Source: Virgibacillus necropolis (GTDB taxonomy: Bacteria; Bacillota; Bacilli; Bacillales; Amphibacillaceae). Taken from it: a stretch of 64,000 nt of DNA. This document shows, one piece after another, positions 27,365-35,941 of this stretch (its first letter is position 1; every line of letters begins with the position of its first letter). The notes beneath the pieces are model-generated. The model worked only from the letters and a program-made list of their open reading frames with translations, did not search any database and was not told where the DNA came from. The translations under genes and the position numbers were made by a program. The DNA is taken from NCBI RefSeq assembly GCF_002224365.1, contig NZ_CP022437.1:3720001-3784000 (forward strand). Reading direction: 5' to 3'.

Positions 27365-28366
27365 TCACCTCTTATTTTTGATACTACTGTTTTTCAAAAT
27401 AGTTTCTCTATCATTTATTTTCGCTTTCGCTTTTTCATAGGAGCCCTGAAGTTCTTCAACTATTTCGGCAACGGTTTGAACTTTATTGATTGATCCTACA
27501 CCCTGACCTGCGCCCCAAACGTCTTTCCATGCCTTTACATTCGAGTTATTTAATTTATTAAAATTCATTTCTTCTTTTTCAAGATTGTTATGGTCTAATC
27601 CAGCCTGTTGTATACTTGGGACAAGATAATTAGCATTTACACCACTAAACGCATCGGTATAAAGAATGTCCTCACTGGATGAATCAATTATCATATTCTT
27701 ATACGCTTCAACAGCTGAACTCTCTGCAGAAGTAATGAATCTCGAACCCATATAGACAAAATCCGCTCCAAGTACTTCCGCTGCAAGTATATCTTCGCCC
27801 TTTGACATCCCACCAGCCAAAACAATTGGCCCATCCCAGAATTCCTTAACCTCATGAAGGAAGGCGAATGGATTCAAAATCCCAGCATGTCCACCCGCAC
27901 CACTGGCAACCAGTACTAACCCATCTGTCCCTTTTTCTATCGCCTTTTTCGCAAACTTTACCGTAATCACATCAGAGAAAACTAGACCACCATATTCATG
28001 GACAATTTTAACGACAGCGCTCGGGTCTCCAAGAGACGTGATAACAATTGGCGGTTGATATTTTTCAATTAAGTTAAGGTCTTCTTCATATCTTTTATTT
28101 GAACGGTGCGTGATATAATTGATTGCCCATGGAGCTACTTCTTTATCTGGATTCTTATTTTTAATTTCCTTTAATTCAGTGCTAATTTGTTTCATCCATT
28201 CTTCCAAAATGTCACTAGTACGAGCATTCAAGGCGGGAATCGAGCCGATGATTCCAGATGCACAGGCATTAATAATCATGTTAGGATTAGAGACCAAGAA
28301 CATAGGCGCCATAATGACAGGAAGTTTCATGTTTTGTTTCAATTGCTCTACGGATTTTTTTTGCAT
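27365..28366 (-). CDS. Nitronate monooxygenase family flavoprotein
   Basis: A 333-residue TIM-barrel FMN protein of the 2-nitropropane dioxygenase/nitronate monooxygenase family. The N terminus (LPVIMAPMFLVSNPNM), the ASGAGGHAG phosphate loop, the VLAGGM strand and GADFVYMGSRF FMN-binding segment are conserved. Members oxidise alkyl nitronates or, in related subfamilies, act as enoyl reductases. Association with acyl-CoA dehydrogenase and SDR genes suggests that a lipid or acid catabolic role is also possible. AAAGGAG precedes the ATG by ten bases. The MBL gene follows with a possible four-base overlap. Confidence 0.82.
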   Translation of the reverse strand: MQKKSVEQLKQNMKLPVIMAPMFLVSNPNMIINACASGIIGSIPALNARTSDILEEWMKQISTELKEIKNKNPDKEVAPWAINYITHRSNKRYEEDLNLIEKYQPPIVITSLGDPSAVVKIVHEYGGLVFSDVITVKFAKKAIEKGTDGLVLVASGAGGHAGILNPFAFLHEVKEFWDGPIVLAGGMSKGEDILAAEVLGADFVYMGSRFITSAESSAVEAYKNMIIDSSSEDILYTDAFSGVNANYLVPSIQQAGLDHNNLEKEEMNFNKLNNSNVKAWKDVWGAGQGVGSINKVQTVAEIVEELQGSYEKAKAKINDRETILKNSSIKNKR

Positions 28367-28488
28367 TTATATCGAGCTCCTTTTACTAGATTACATTGAG
28401 GTCAAGTATATTAGAATATAAACTACCTATAGTAAACTATTATTTATTTTTTGACTTTAAACCCCTTCAACAGCCTTTTCATTACTTA

Positions 28489-29556
28489 TCACACACCTTT
28501 GCTAGAAAGCGGTGCATGTTGAATTAAATTCGCAACAAATTGATTAAAATGAGCAAATCTCGAATCATTCGTCTGACCTTTGTGGTATCGGTAATAAATT
28601 TGCTGGCAAATCACGGCAAGCTTAAAGTATGCAAAAGTAAGATAAAAATGAACATTCGATACATCACGCCCACTTTTTTTCGCGTAATCTTCTAGAAATT
28701 CCTTTCGCGTGAAAAATCCTTCCTTGGTCGTTACAGACGGTTTTCCGAGTCCCTTTTTTAGTTGCTCTGGATCATCAGGTTCCATCCAATAACTTAAAGC
28801 CGCTCCAACATCTGCCAATGGATCACCTACAGTTGTCATTTCCCAATCAAACAACCCTGTCATTTCACTAAAATCCTCTGAGAACATAGCGTTATTCAAC
28901 TTATAATCATAATGAATAATTGTAGGCTCTGGTGATGCAGGGATATTATCTTTGAGGCATTTCGTTAACTGATCAACACCCGTTACTTCTTCCGTCTTCG
29001 CACGTTCATACCGCTTAATCCAACCAAGCACTTGCCGTTCCATAAAACCCTCTGGCTTAGAAATGTTTACTAATTCTGTTTGATTGTAATCAACCTGGTG
29101 TAAATCTACTAATCGATCAACCATCAACTCAGAAATTTTTCTTCCTAAGGTAGAATCATACTGAATGCCCTCAGGAAACGTTGAATCTACCACAATCCCT
29201 TTTCTACGTTCCATTATAAAAAATGGGCTTCCAACAATCTGTTCGTCTGTTGAGAAAATATAAGGCTTTGGTGCCGTTGGATATAATGGATGCAAACCCG
29301 ATAAAATTGTATATTCTCTTTTCATATCGTGAGCTTTCGGTGCTACGGGTCCAAGTGGCGGTCGACGCAACACTGCCTCCCACGACCCAATCCGTAGTAA
29401 GTATGTTAAATTCGAGTGGCCAGCCCCGAATTGTTCAATTTCCAATGTTCCATCAGGGACATCAACAATATTTTGTTGAACAAATTTCAGCAAAATTCCC
29501 TTATCGAGTTCCTCCCCTTTCCGAACGTTTATCGTATCGCTAAATGAAGCTTTCAT
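28489..29556 (-). CDS. Aminoglycoside phosphotransferase (APH)-fold kinase, ACAD-associated type
   Basis: A kinase-fold protein of about 355 residues. The nucleotide-binding lysine equivalent is in LLRIGSWEAVLRRPP, the catalytic loop is IIHYDYKLNNAMF, and the metal-binding DWE follows in GLFDWEMTTVGDP. This subgroup resembles the N-terminal domain of mammalian ACAD10/11 and is regularly found beside acyl-CoA dehydrogenases. It may phosphorylate hydroxyacyl-CoA intermediates (4-hydroxy acids) ahead of dehydrogenation; that is inference from ACAD10/11. The start at 29556 follows AGGGGAG by eight bases. Confidence 0.83.
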   Translation of the reverse strand: MKASFSDTINVRKGEELDKGILLKFVQQNIVDVPDGTLEIEQFGAGHSNLTYLLRIGSWEAVLRRPPLGPVAPKAHDMKREYTILSGLHPLYPTAPKPYIFSTDEQIVGSPFFIMERRKGIVVDSTFPEGIQYDSTLGRKISELMVDRLVDLHQVDYNQTELVNISKPEGFMERQVLGWIKRYERAKTEEVTGVDQLTKCLKDNIPASPEPTIIHYDYKLNNAMFSEDFSEMTGLFDWEMTTVGDPLADVGAALSYWMEPDDPEQLKKGLGKPSVTTKEGFFTRKEFLEDYAKKSGRDVSNVHFYLTFAYFKLAVICQQIYYRYHKGQTNDSRFAHFNQFVANLIQHAPLSSKGV

Positions 29557-29747
29557 TGCTTTCTCTCCCCTCACGCTGTCTACAAATATTCTTGTAACTT
29601 TGCTTTAAACAAATCTGGAAGTTCTGCAGTTTTTTGATTTGATATATCGTAATAAACGTACTTCTTGTTTCATTTTTATATAATCTTTATATAGTCGGAA
29701 GGTATATTATTACTACTACTCTGAAACTATTATGCCTATTTCATCTA

Positions 29748-30521
29748 TTACAAAGCGTGTGCACCGCCATCAACAGCTAATATATCGCCACTTACAAAAT
29801 CGGATGCCTTTGAGGCTAAAAATAAGGCCACTCCCATCATATCAGCGTCATTTCCAAGGCGATTCAATGGTGTTGCTTCTAAAATTTTCTCTTGCCCTTT
29901 TTCAAGCAGTCCCTGAGACATCTTTGTCGGGAAAAATCCAGGCGCAATTGCATTTACATTGATATTGTATTGCCCCCATTTAACCGCTAAATCCTTCGTA
30001 AACGTCATAACTGCTCCTTTACTTGTATTATAACCGATTGTGTCCATGTATCTTGGATCTGTTCCGCCAAATCCTGCGACAGAAGCCATGTTGATGATTT
30101 TCCCTTGGTTCTGTTTAATCATTATCTTCCCCGCTTCCTGACTCATTAGGAATGTTCCTGTTACATTCACATTCATCACCTTTTGCCATGCTTCGAGCGG
30201 CATCTCTGAAACAGGCGCACCCCATGTAGCTCCACTATTATTAACTAAAATGTCAATTGAACCAAAGTGTGCAACAGTTCCGTCTACAACCTTCTTTACG
30301 TCCGCTGGATTCGATACATCACATTCAAATGCCAACGAATCAACCCCTAATTCCTTCAGAGCCTCACTCATTTTTTCGCATGCTGCAAGCTTTCGCGAGC
30401 AGATGACAACATTTGCACCTGCCTCAGCAAATCCTTGGGCAATTTGTGCACCAAGTCCTCTTGCTCCACCAGTAACAATTGCTGTTTTTCCATCTAATCT
30501 GAATAAATCCATTACACTCAT
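29748..30521 (-). CDS. SDR-family oxidoreductase
   Basis: A classical short-chain dehydrogenase of 257 residues. TGGARGLG (residues 17-24) binds the cofactor, NNSG is near 90, and the catalytic Tyr and Lys are in YNTSKGA (near 164-170). The C terminus, DFVSGDILAVDGGAHAL, is standard for the 3-oxoacyl/gluconate dehydrogenase-like group. Between an acyl-CoA dehydrogenase (16 bases upstream) and an APH-fold kinase, it probably oxidises a hydroxyacyl intermediate. AGGAGG precedes the ATG. Substrate not decidable from sequence. Confidence 0.82.
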   Translation of the reverse strand: MSVMDLFRLDGKTAIVTGGARGLGAQIAQGFAEAGANVVICSRKLAACEKMSEALKELGVDSLAFECDVSNPADVKKVVDGTVAHFGSIDILVNNSGATWGAPVSEMPLEAWQKVMNVNVTGTFLMSQEAGKIMIKQNQGKIINMASVAGFGGTDPRYMDTIGYNTSKGAVMTFTKDLAVKWGQYNINVNAIAPGFFPTKMSQGLLEKGQEKILEATPLNRLGNDADMMGVALFLASKASDFVSGDILAVDGGAHAL

Positions 30522-30537
30522 AGTAAATTCCTCCTGT

Positions 30538-31746
30538 TTAAGAATATTTACGAAGCTCTAATTTAGCTATTTGAATGCGATGTACTTCATCAGGCCCATC
30601 TGCAAGTCTAAGTGTGCGCGCATTTGCCCAATGATTAGCAAGGGTGAAATCATCACTGACTCCAGCACCGCCATGTGCTTGGATCGCCCGGTCAATCACC
30701 TTTAATGCCATATTTGGTGCAATAACTTTAATCATCGCAATTTCAGATTTGGCTTTTTTATTTCCAACTGTATCCATCATATACGCAGCTTTCAGCGTTA
30801 ATAATCGTGCTTGTTCAATGTCAATTCGTGAATCGGCAATCCACTCTTGTACAACTCCTTGATCAGCTATTTTTTCACCAAAAGCAACCCTATCTTGAAC
30901 GCGCTTACATAAATCCTCAAGCGCACGCTCTGCAGCACCAATCAAACGCATGCAATGATGGATTCGACCAGGTCCTAGTCTGCCTTGTGCAATAGCAAAA
31001 CCTTTTCCTTCTTTCCAAATCATATTTTCAGCAGGTACTCTAACATTATCATAAATAATTTCCGCGTGACCATGTGGTGCATCATCATAGCCAAATATTG
31101 GAAGCATTCGCTCGATCGTAACACCTGGAGCATCTAATGGAACCAAGATCATTGACTGTTGTTCATGCCTTGCTGCTGCCGAATCATTTTTTCCCATTAC
31201 GATTGCAATTTTACAGCGCGGGTCCCCGGCCCCAGATGACCACCATTTTCGCCCGTTGATCACATATTCGTCACCATCTTTAACAATGCGGGATTGGATA
31301 TTTGTTGCATCACTTGAAGCAACATCAGGTTCTGTCATTGAAAAACATGAACGAATCTCTCCGTCAAGAAGAGGCTCAAGCCACTGTCTTTTTTGTTCAT
31401 CTGACCCATAACGAGCTAGAACTTCCATGTTACCTGTATCCGGCGCACTACAGTTAAATACCTCAGGTCCAATCATAGATCGACCCATTATTTCACAAAG
31501 CGGTGCATACTCCTCGTTGGTTAAACCAGCTCCGTAATCACTATCAGGTAAAAATAAATTCCATAGCCCTCCAGCTTTTGCTTTCTGTTTCAATTCATCC
31601 ATTATAGTAGGAATCGCAGTCCATCGACTTTCCTGTTGATTCAATTGTTCTTTATAAACCTTTTCATTTGGATAAACGTGATCTTCCATAAAGCTAGTAA
31701 GTTTTTTTTGTAATTCAACTACTTTTTCCGAATAAGAAAAATCCAT
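30538..31746 (-). CDS. Acyl-CoA dehydrogenase (ACAD10/11-like)
   Basis: A flavin-dependent acyl-CoA dehydrogenase of 402 residues. [16 protein letters not shown] (near residues 134-149) is the FAD/substrate motif, [12 protein letters not shown] follows, and the C-terminal domain carries [19 protein letters not shown]. The sequence pattern is of the ACAD10/11 type, which agrees with the linked APH-fold kinase. First gene of a likely operon with the SDR and kinase genes. AGGGGGAAAG precedes the ATG. An ATACT/AGTAT inverted repeat at about 31763-31784 may be an operator. Confidence 0.87.
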   Translation of the reverse strand: MDFSYSEKVVELQKKLTSFMEDHVYPNEKVYKEQLNQQESRWTAIPTIMDELKQKAKAGGLWNLFLPDSDYGAGLTNEEYAPLCEIMGRSMIGPEVFNCSAPDTGNMEVLARYGSDEQKRQWLEPLLDGEIRSCFSMTEPDVASSDATNIQSRIVKDGDEYVINGRKWWSSGAGDPRCKIAIVMGKNDSAAARHEQQSMILVPLDAPGVTIERMLPIFGYDDAPHGHAEIIYDNVRVPAENMIWKEGKGFAIAQGRLGPGRIHHCMRLIGAAERALEDLCKRVQDRVAFGEKIADQGVVQEWIADSRIDIEQARLLTLKAAYMMDTVGNKKAKSEIAMIKVIAPNMALKVIDRAIQAHGGAGVSDDFTLANHWANARTLRLADGPDEVHRIQIAKLELRKYS

Positions 31747-31762
31747 CTTCTTTCCCCCTACA

Positions 31763-31784
31763 CCATACTGACCTACTGGATAGT
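31763..31784. promoter_or_regulatory. Candidate operator upstream of the acyl-CoA dehydrogenase operon
   Basis: ATACT, twelve bases, then AGTAT form an inverted repeat just upstream of the ribosome binding site. A TetR- or FadR-like repressor would be expected for fatty-acid genes, but the sequence does not match the B. subtilis FadR consensus. Weak evidence. Confidence 0.3.
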
Positions 31785-31950
31785 ATGTTCAGAATCTTAA
31801 ATTTAATTATAGCAAACTAAACCATGAATGCAACCTATTTATACCTATTTCAACAATGGAACACGGAACAGGTTTCTTATCCCACAACACCCTTGTGCTA
31901 AGTTCAATAAAAATCTGGCTTAACTGCTTACCAATTAAGTTCATAAATAA

Positions 31951-31977
31951 AGGGACAAGGTTACTGTCCTTGTCCCA
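31951..31977 (-). terminator. Terminator after the NCS2 permease
   Basis: On the minus strand GGGACAAGG pairs with CCTTGTCCC around a seven-base loop, followed by TTTATTTATG. It lies about ten bases past the stop codon. Confidence 0.75.
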
Positions 31978-31987
31978 TTTGTCCCAT

Positions 31988-33310
31988 CTAATTCTTATTT
32001 ATGCCGTATCGATCCCATTTAATTGTGTTTTCTAATAGAAGTGCTAACATAATCCCTACTAGTAATCCACTGCTAAGTAGCGGACGAATAAAGCCGGGAA
32101 GCGAAACGAAATAGGTAGCTGGTAAAGTCATAATAATGATACCCACAAACAAAGGAATCGCTGACCGGTATACGTTTAATGTATTAAATTCAACTTGATT
32201 GAAAAAGCTCCATGATGAATTCAATAGTTGCAAATAAGATACAAACAATACCGCACTACCTATACTCAACGGTATTAGCGAGAAAAAGTGTCCAACTGGC
32301 GGGATAATACCCATAACGAAAAACATGAAGCCACCTAAAATTAAAGGTAATCTTTTGATAATTCCTGTCTGGCTGAGAAATCCGATTGATGATACATATG
32401 GTGCATACGGAACAAGTCCGAGCACACCCGCAATACCTGTAAAGATACCCGTAATAGTAAAGGATGAACGGTATTGTGATTTTGTGGTCTCTGCTTGATA
32501 CATGCTATCTGTTCCTTTTAGCGCTCCAAACGTATTCGCTGTATTTAACAAACCAGCAAGGACAGTCGTTATAATGATACCGATATTCCATGCAGGTTCT
32601 CCAAGTGGGAACAACGCAATACCAGATGACGATGTCGATTGTTGAGTTGTTTCCTGTTGTCCAAAAGTAAGATTGAATGCAATCCATCCAATGATAATCC
32701 CGATTAATAAACCATAGCGTCTAACACTTGGTGGGGCCTTTATACTAATGACAACCACAATAGCTGCAATAATGATTGATAATAATGAAATAGATAAATC
32801 AATTTGTGCAGACTCAGCCTCATTACCGAATGGAATGCCTAGCATCCCCTTTAAAAATATCCCAATCAATTTAACTCCAAATAAAAACATAAATACACCC
32901 ATAACAGCTGGGTTAAACAACTTAGCAAGGTAGGGACCAAATCCAGCCACCCCAATGATTAATGTAATAATTCCGGAAATGATAATACCAACTGTTAGAC
33001 TCCCTCCGAGTACTTCTAAAGGCATACCTTGGGCGGCAGCTGTAGAACAAAGAGTCAAAATCACTCCCCACCAAAGCCCTGACTGTCCTTCCATAATCGC
33101 TCTTTTATGTCCAACTAGCGCTTGAATCATACATGCTATACCTGTGACAATAAATGAGAGTTGAAGTAGACTTGCAATTCTGTCTTGCGGAAGCTCAAAA
33201 GCTGCTCCAACTGTTATAGGTATAACAACAATATTTGTAAAAATAAAAAAGAGCCACTGTAGGCCTGATAGCCAATTACTTGATTTCAATAATTCTTTCA
33301 TATCCTTCAC
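31988..33310 (-). CDS. NCS2-family purine/pyrimidine permease
   Basis: A membrane protein of 440 residues with about 12-14 helices, of the nucleobase:cation symporter 2 family (uracil/xanthine permeases). The MEGQSGLWWGVILT stretch near residues 73-86 and the ANTFGALKGTDSMYQAE segment near 257-273 correspond to conserved substrate-side loops. It lies at the end of the allantoin island, so a purine, urate or allantoin-related ligand is likely. The start could be GTG at 33310 or ATG three codons on. A terminator separates it from the acyl-CoA dehydrogenase group. Confidence 0.82.
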   Translation of the reverse strand: MKDMKELLKSSNWLSGLQWLFFIFTNIVVIPITVGAAFELPQDRIASLLQLSFIVTGIACMIQALVGHKRAIMEGQSGLWWGVILTLCSTAAAQGMPLEVLGGSLTVGIIISGIITLIIGVAGFGPYLAKLFNPAVMGVFMFLFGVKLIGIFLKGMLGIPFGNEAESAQIDLSISLLSIIIAAIVVVISIKAPPSVRRYGLLIGIIIGWIAFNLTFGQQETTQQSTSSSGIALFPLGEPAWNIGIIITTVLAGLLNTANTFGALKGTDSMYQAETTKSQYRSSFTITGIFTGIAGVLGLVPYAPYVSSIGFLSQTGIIKRLPLILGGFMFFVMGIIPPVGHFFSLIPLSIGSAVLFVSYLQLLNSSWSFFNQVEFNTLNVYRSAIPLFVGIIIMTLPATYFVSLPGFIRPLLSSGLLVGIMLALLLENTIKWDRYGINKN

Positions 33311-33327
33311 CTATCCTTCTACCTTCA

Positions 33328-33370
33328 AAAAAAAACGATTTGTATAAAAGAATAAAAATCGGTTTTTTAA
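33328..33370 (-). terminator. Terminator after the DUF2877 gene
   Basis: On the minus strand AAAACCGATTT pairs with AAATCGTTTTTTTT around an AT-rich loop. The stem is short with one mismatch, but the T run is strong. It lies 87 bases past the stop codon. Confidence 0.5.
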
Positions 33371-33456
33371 ACTGTTACATTTGGCTTACGACTTCTCCAA
33401 ATATTTGTCATAAATATTAATTTGAGCTGAAACAGTTTCATTCATTACTATTCCCA

Positions 33457-34410
33457 TTATAGTACGGTCTTTATCCCCAACAATAAACCTATCAGTGTAT
33501 CTGCCCCAGATGTATGACCTATTTTTTTCATTTCTTCAAGTGCACGTAACAGATCAGCCTTATCCGGTTTCAACATTACTTCACACATATCTATAAGATG
33601 GGTATGATACTGCTTATCAGCTGCATATAATAAATATTCACATCCAATTGGCGTTGTCCTTTTCAGTCCCTTTTCCAACAAATAGGACTTCAACTGTTTT
33701 TTAATCCGTCCACTTGTTCCTTCAAGAACCGATAACATCGCACACATACCTGTAATAAGATCATCGCCACTTGGAGTCAGCCCTAGCCCTCTTCCAATCC
33801 AAAAGTCAAAAACCTTTTCCGGAATTAGCAGTCTTTCACCCTGAGCAAGTGATTCTAGCTTTGCCATTTCCCTTACCGTTGGATGGTTACTGCCACCACC
33901 TGATGTAGGGGATGACAACAAATAATTCATGATTATTTGTTGATCCCCATCGGTTTGCACGAAACCAGTTAGCCAATTATCTTCCAGTAACTTATTTATA
34001 ACGCACTCTAGATTGGTTTTCAGGACCGCTCGGTTAAATTTTCTGGGTTGAAGGAGATGATTCGTTGGCGTGGCATAGTTAAGCGAGATGGACCTTCCAC
34101 CAGTGAAGATTAATGTGGGTGAGAATGTATCCCAGCTAACTTGTTGACTTCTGCTTGTTTGATGGGTTAAATCTCTTGCATCCTGTTCATTTAAGCCAAT
34201 ACCAAAAGGGGAAAAACCGTTTTCAATTGAACCAACATGTACAAGTCGTTCCCCAAATAGTAAATTAAAGCTAGTGTTAAAAACACTATGAACGGTTCCT
34301 TTTGGATTTTCGTGGAGGATTTGATTTATACTAGCACTCATTCCACGTGCAACTATTCTCAGCGATCCGCTATTATCGCTATAACTTTTTCCTATCTTTG
34401 AATAAACCAA
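33457..34410 (-). CDS. allH: DUF2877 protein, putative oxamate carbamoyltransferase subunit AllH
   Basis: About 317 residues. The family signature GRGLGLTPSGDDLITGMCAML is present around residues 213-233, and a second SGADTLIGLLLG motif is near the C terminus. E. coli YlbF (AllH), of the same family, is one of three subunits needed for oxamate carbamoyltransferase with FdrA (AllF) and YlbE (AllG), both encoded 17-19 kb away in this island. The start is set at TTG 34410, preceded by GGAG at eight bases. An upstream frame reaching 34458 would run through a terminator-like hairpin, so I reject it. Placed directly after pucG. Confidence 0.75.
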   Translation of the reverse strand: MVYSKIGKSYSDNSGSLRIVARGMSASINQILHENPKGTVHSVFNTSFNLLFGERLVHVGSIENGFSPFGIGLNEQDARDLTHQTSRSQQVSWDTFSPTLIFTGGRSISLNYATPTNHLLQPRKFNRAVLKTNLECVINKLLEDNWLTGFVQTDGDQQIIMNYLLSSPTSGGGSNHPTVREMAKLESLAQGERLLIPEKVFDFWIGRGLGLTPSGDDLITGMCAMLSVLEGTSGRIKKQLKSYLLEKGLKRTTPIGCEYLLYAADKQYHTHLIDMCEVMLKPDKADLLRALEEMKKIGHTSGADTLIGLLLGIKTVL

Positions 34411-34426
34411 CTTCTTCACTCCAAAC

Positions 34427-34455
34427 AAAGAAATCGGCTTATCGCCGATTTCTTT
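34427..34455 (-). terminator. Intercistronic terminator-like hairpin between pucG and allH
   Basis: AAAGAAATCGGC pairs perfectly with GCCGATTTCTTT around a five-base loop. On the minus strand it begins ten bases after the pucG stop codon and is followed by GTTTGG, so the T run is weak. It may reduce read-through into the DUF2877 gene. Confidence 0.6.
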
Positions 34456-34464
34456 CAAACCAGT

Positions 34465-35679
34465 TTATTTATCCACATAAAACTCTAATGCTGCTTGTAA
34501 TGCATCTCCACGGTTCACTTTGACACCATGATAAATTAGTGTAGCTTCAAGCGCACCAATAACTCTTAGAATATTGTTCTTACGACAGCTATAACCCATT
34601 GAACCGATTCTCCAGACCTTACCTTGCAACGGACCAAACGCACCAGCAATCTCGACACCAAACTGCTGAATCATTGTAGAACGAACACTCGCTTCATCTA
34701 CACCCTCTGGTACTTTGATAATTGTTACAACAGGCATTTTGTGTTCTGCAGTACCAAATAGCTCTACACCCATCGCTTGAAGTCCAGCTACTAATGCTCC
34801 TTCGTGAAATTTGTGACGTTCAATACGGGTCTCAAGACCTTCTTCTTTAATTAAACGTAAGCTCTCACGCAATGCATATAGCATGGAGGTAGCCTCAGTA
34901 TGATGGTTCAATCGATCAGATGTCCAATAATCTTGAATTTGACTTAGATCTAGATAATTACTCTGAATGCTTCGTTCATTTACAGAATCAGAAGACAATC
35001 CCCGTTCAATTTTCTTTCGTTCCAAAAGAATTTTTTCCACACGATCATTATAAGTAATTGGAGCCATGCCTGATGGACTACCGATACATTTTTGAGTACC
35101 AGCAATTACAGCGTCAATATTCCAATCGTCTGTTTTGACTTCGACTCCCCCTAATGTAGCAACAGCATCAACAACGAATAACACATCATTTTCGCGGCAA
35201 AAATTACCAAGTTCTTTTAATGGTTGTAGACGACCTGTTGACGTTTCTCCGTGAACAACTGTAACTATCTTTGGATTGACCTTTTTAATTTCTGCTTGTA
35301 TTTCTTCTGGATCAAATACTTCCCCCCACTCTTTTTCCATCGTGTGTACATCAGCACCACAACGGCCGGCTATTTCAGTGAGAAGATAACCAAATCGGCC
35401 AAAGATCGGGATAAGTACTTTGTCACCTGGTTCAATTATGCTACATAATACGGCTTCAATTCCTGCACGGGAAGTCCCATTAATTGGAAACGCTCGTTGA
35501 TTAGTTGTTTGGAAAGCATAACGCGAAAGATCCATCGTATCATTCATAATCGTTAAGAACTCTGGATCAAATTGTCCAATAATCGGTGTTGACATTGCCC
35601 GCAACACTCGTGGGTCAACTTCGACTGGACCTGGCGTCATAATTGTACGTAAAGATGTATTCAAATCAGTATAACTCAT
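34465..35679 (-). CDS. pucG: (S)-ureidoglycine-glyoxylate aminotransferase
   Basis: A class V PLP aminotransferase of 404 residues, of the alanine-glyoxylate/serine-pyruvate group. MTPGPVEVDPRVLRAM opens the protein; VVDAVATLGGVEV holds the PLP-binding Asp and AGTQKCIGSPSG the Schiff-base Lys (near residue 200). The B. subtilis homologue PucG transfers the amino group of ureidoglycine to glyoxylate, giving oxalurate and glycine. Its neighbours (PucR, AllC, AllB and others) support that role over alanine-glyoxylate transamination. AGGAGGG precedes the ATG. Divergent from pucR across 262 bases. Confidence 0.9.
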   Translation of the reverse strand: MSYTDLNTSLRTIMTPGPVEVDPRVLRAMSTPIIGQFDPEFLTIMNDTMDLSRYAFQTTNQRAFPINGTSRAGIEAVLCSIIEPGDKVLIPIFGRFGYLLTEIAGRCGADVHTMEKEWGEVFDPEEIQAEIKKVNPKIVTVVHGETSTGRLQPLKELGNFCRENDVLFVVDAVATLGGVEVKTDDWNIDAVIAGTQKCIGSPSGMAPITYNDRVEKILLERKKIERGLSSDSVNERSIQSNYLDLSQIQDYWTSDRLNHHTEATSMLYALRESLRLIKEEGLETRIERHKFHEGALVAGLQAMGVELFGTAEHKMPVVTIIKVPEGVDEASVRSTMIQQFGVEIAGAFGPLQGKVWRIGSMGYSCRKNNILRVIGALEATLIYHGVKVNRGDALQAALEFYVDK

Positions 35680-35941
35680 TATAAAATTCCCTCCTAATTA
35701 TGTTTTAATAGTACCTCGTATCAATCTGATTTTCGATAATTAAGAAACTCAAATATTGTATACATAATTTCATGGAAGTTTTTTCTCATTATCTCTTTTA
35801 GTTTACCCTATTCTAACAGTAACAACTATTTTACCTTTTAAAGTCTGAAAAGTCATTGTTTAAAATAACTAAATTACGTTTTGCTTTTTGTTTACTTTTA
35901 ACGTAGAATAGAGAGAATTCTTATATAAAGAGAGATGAAAA

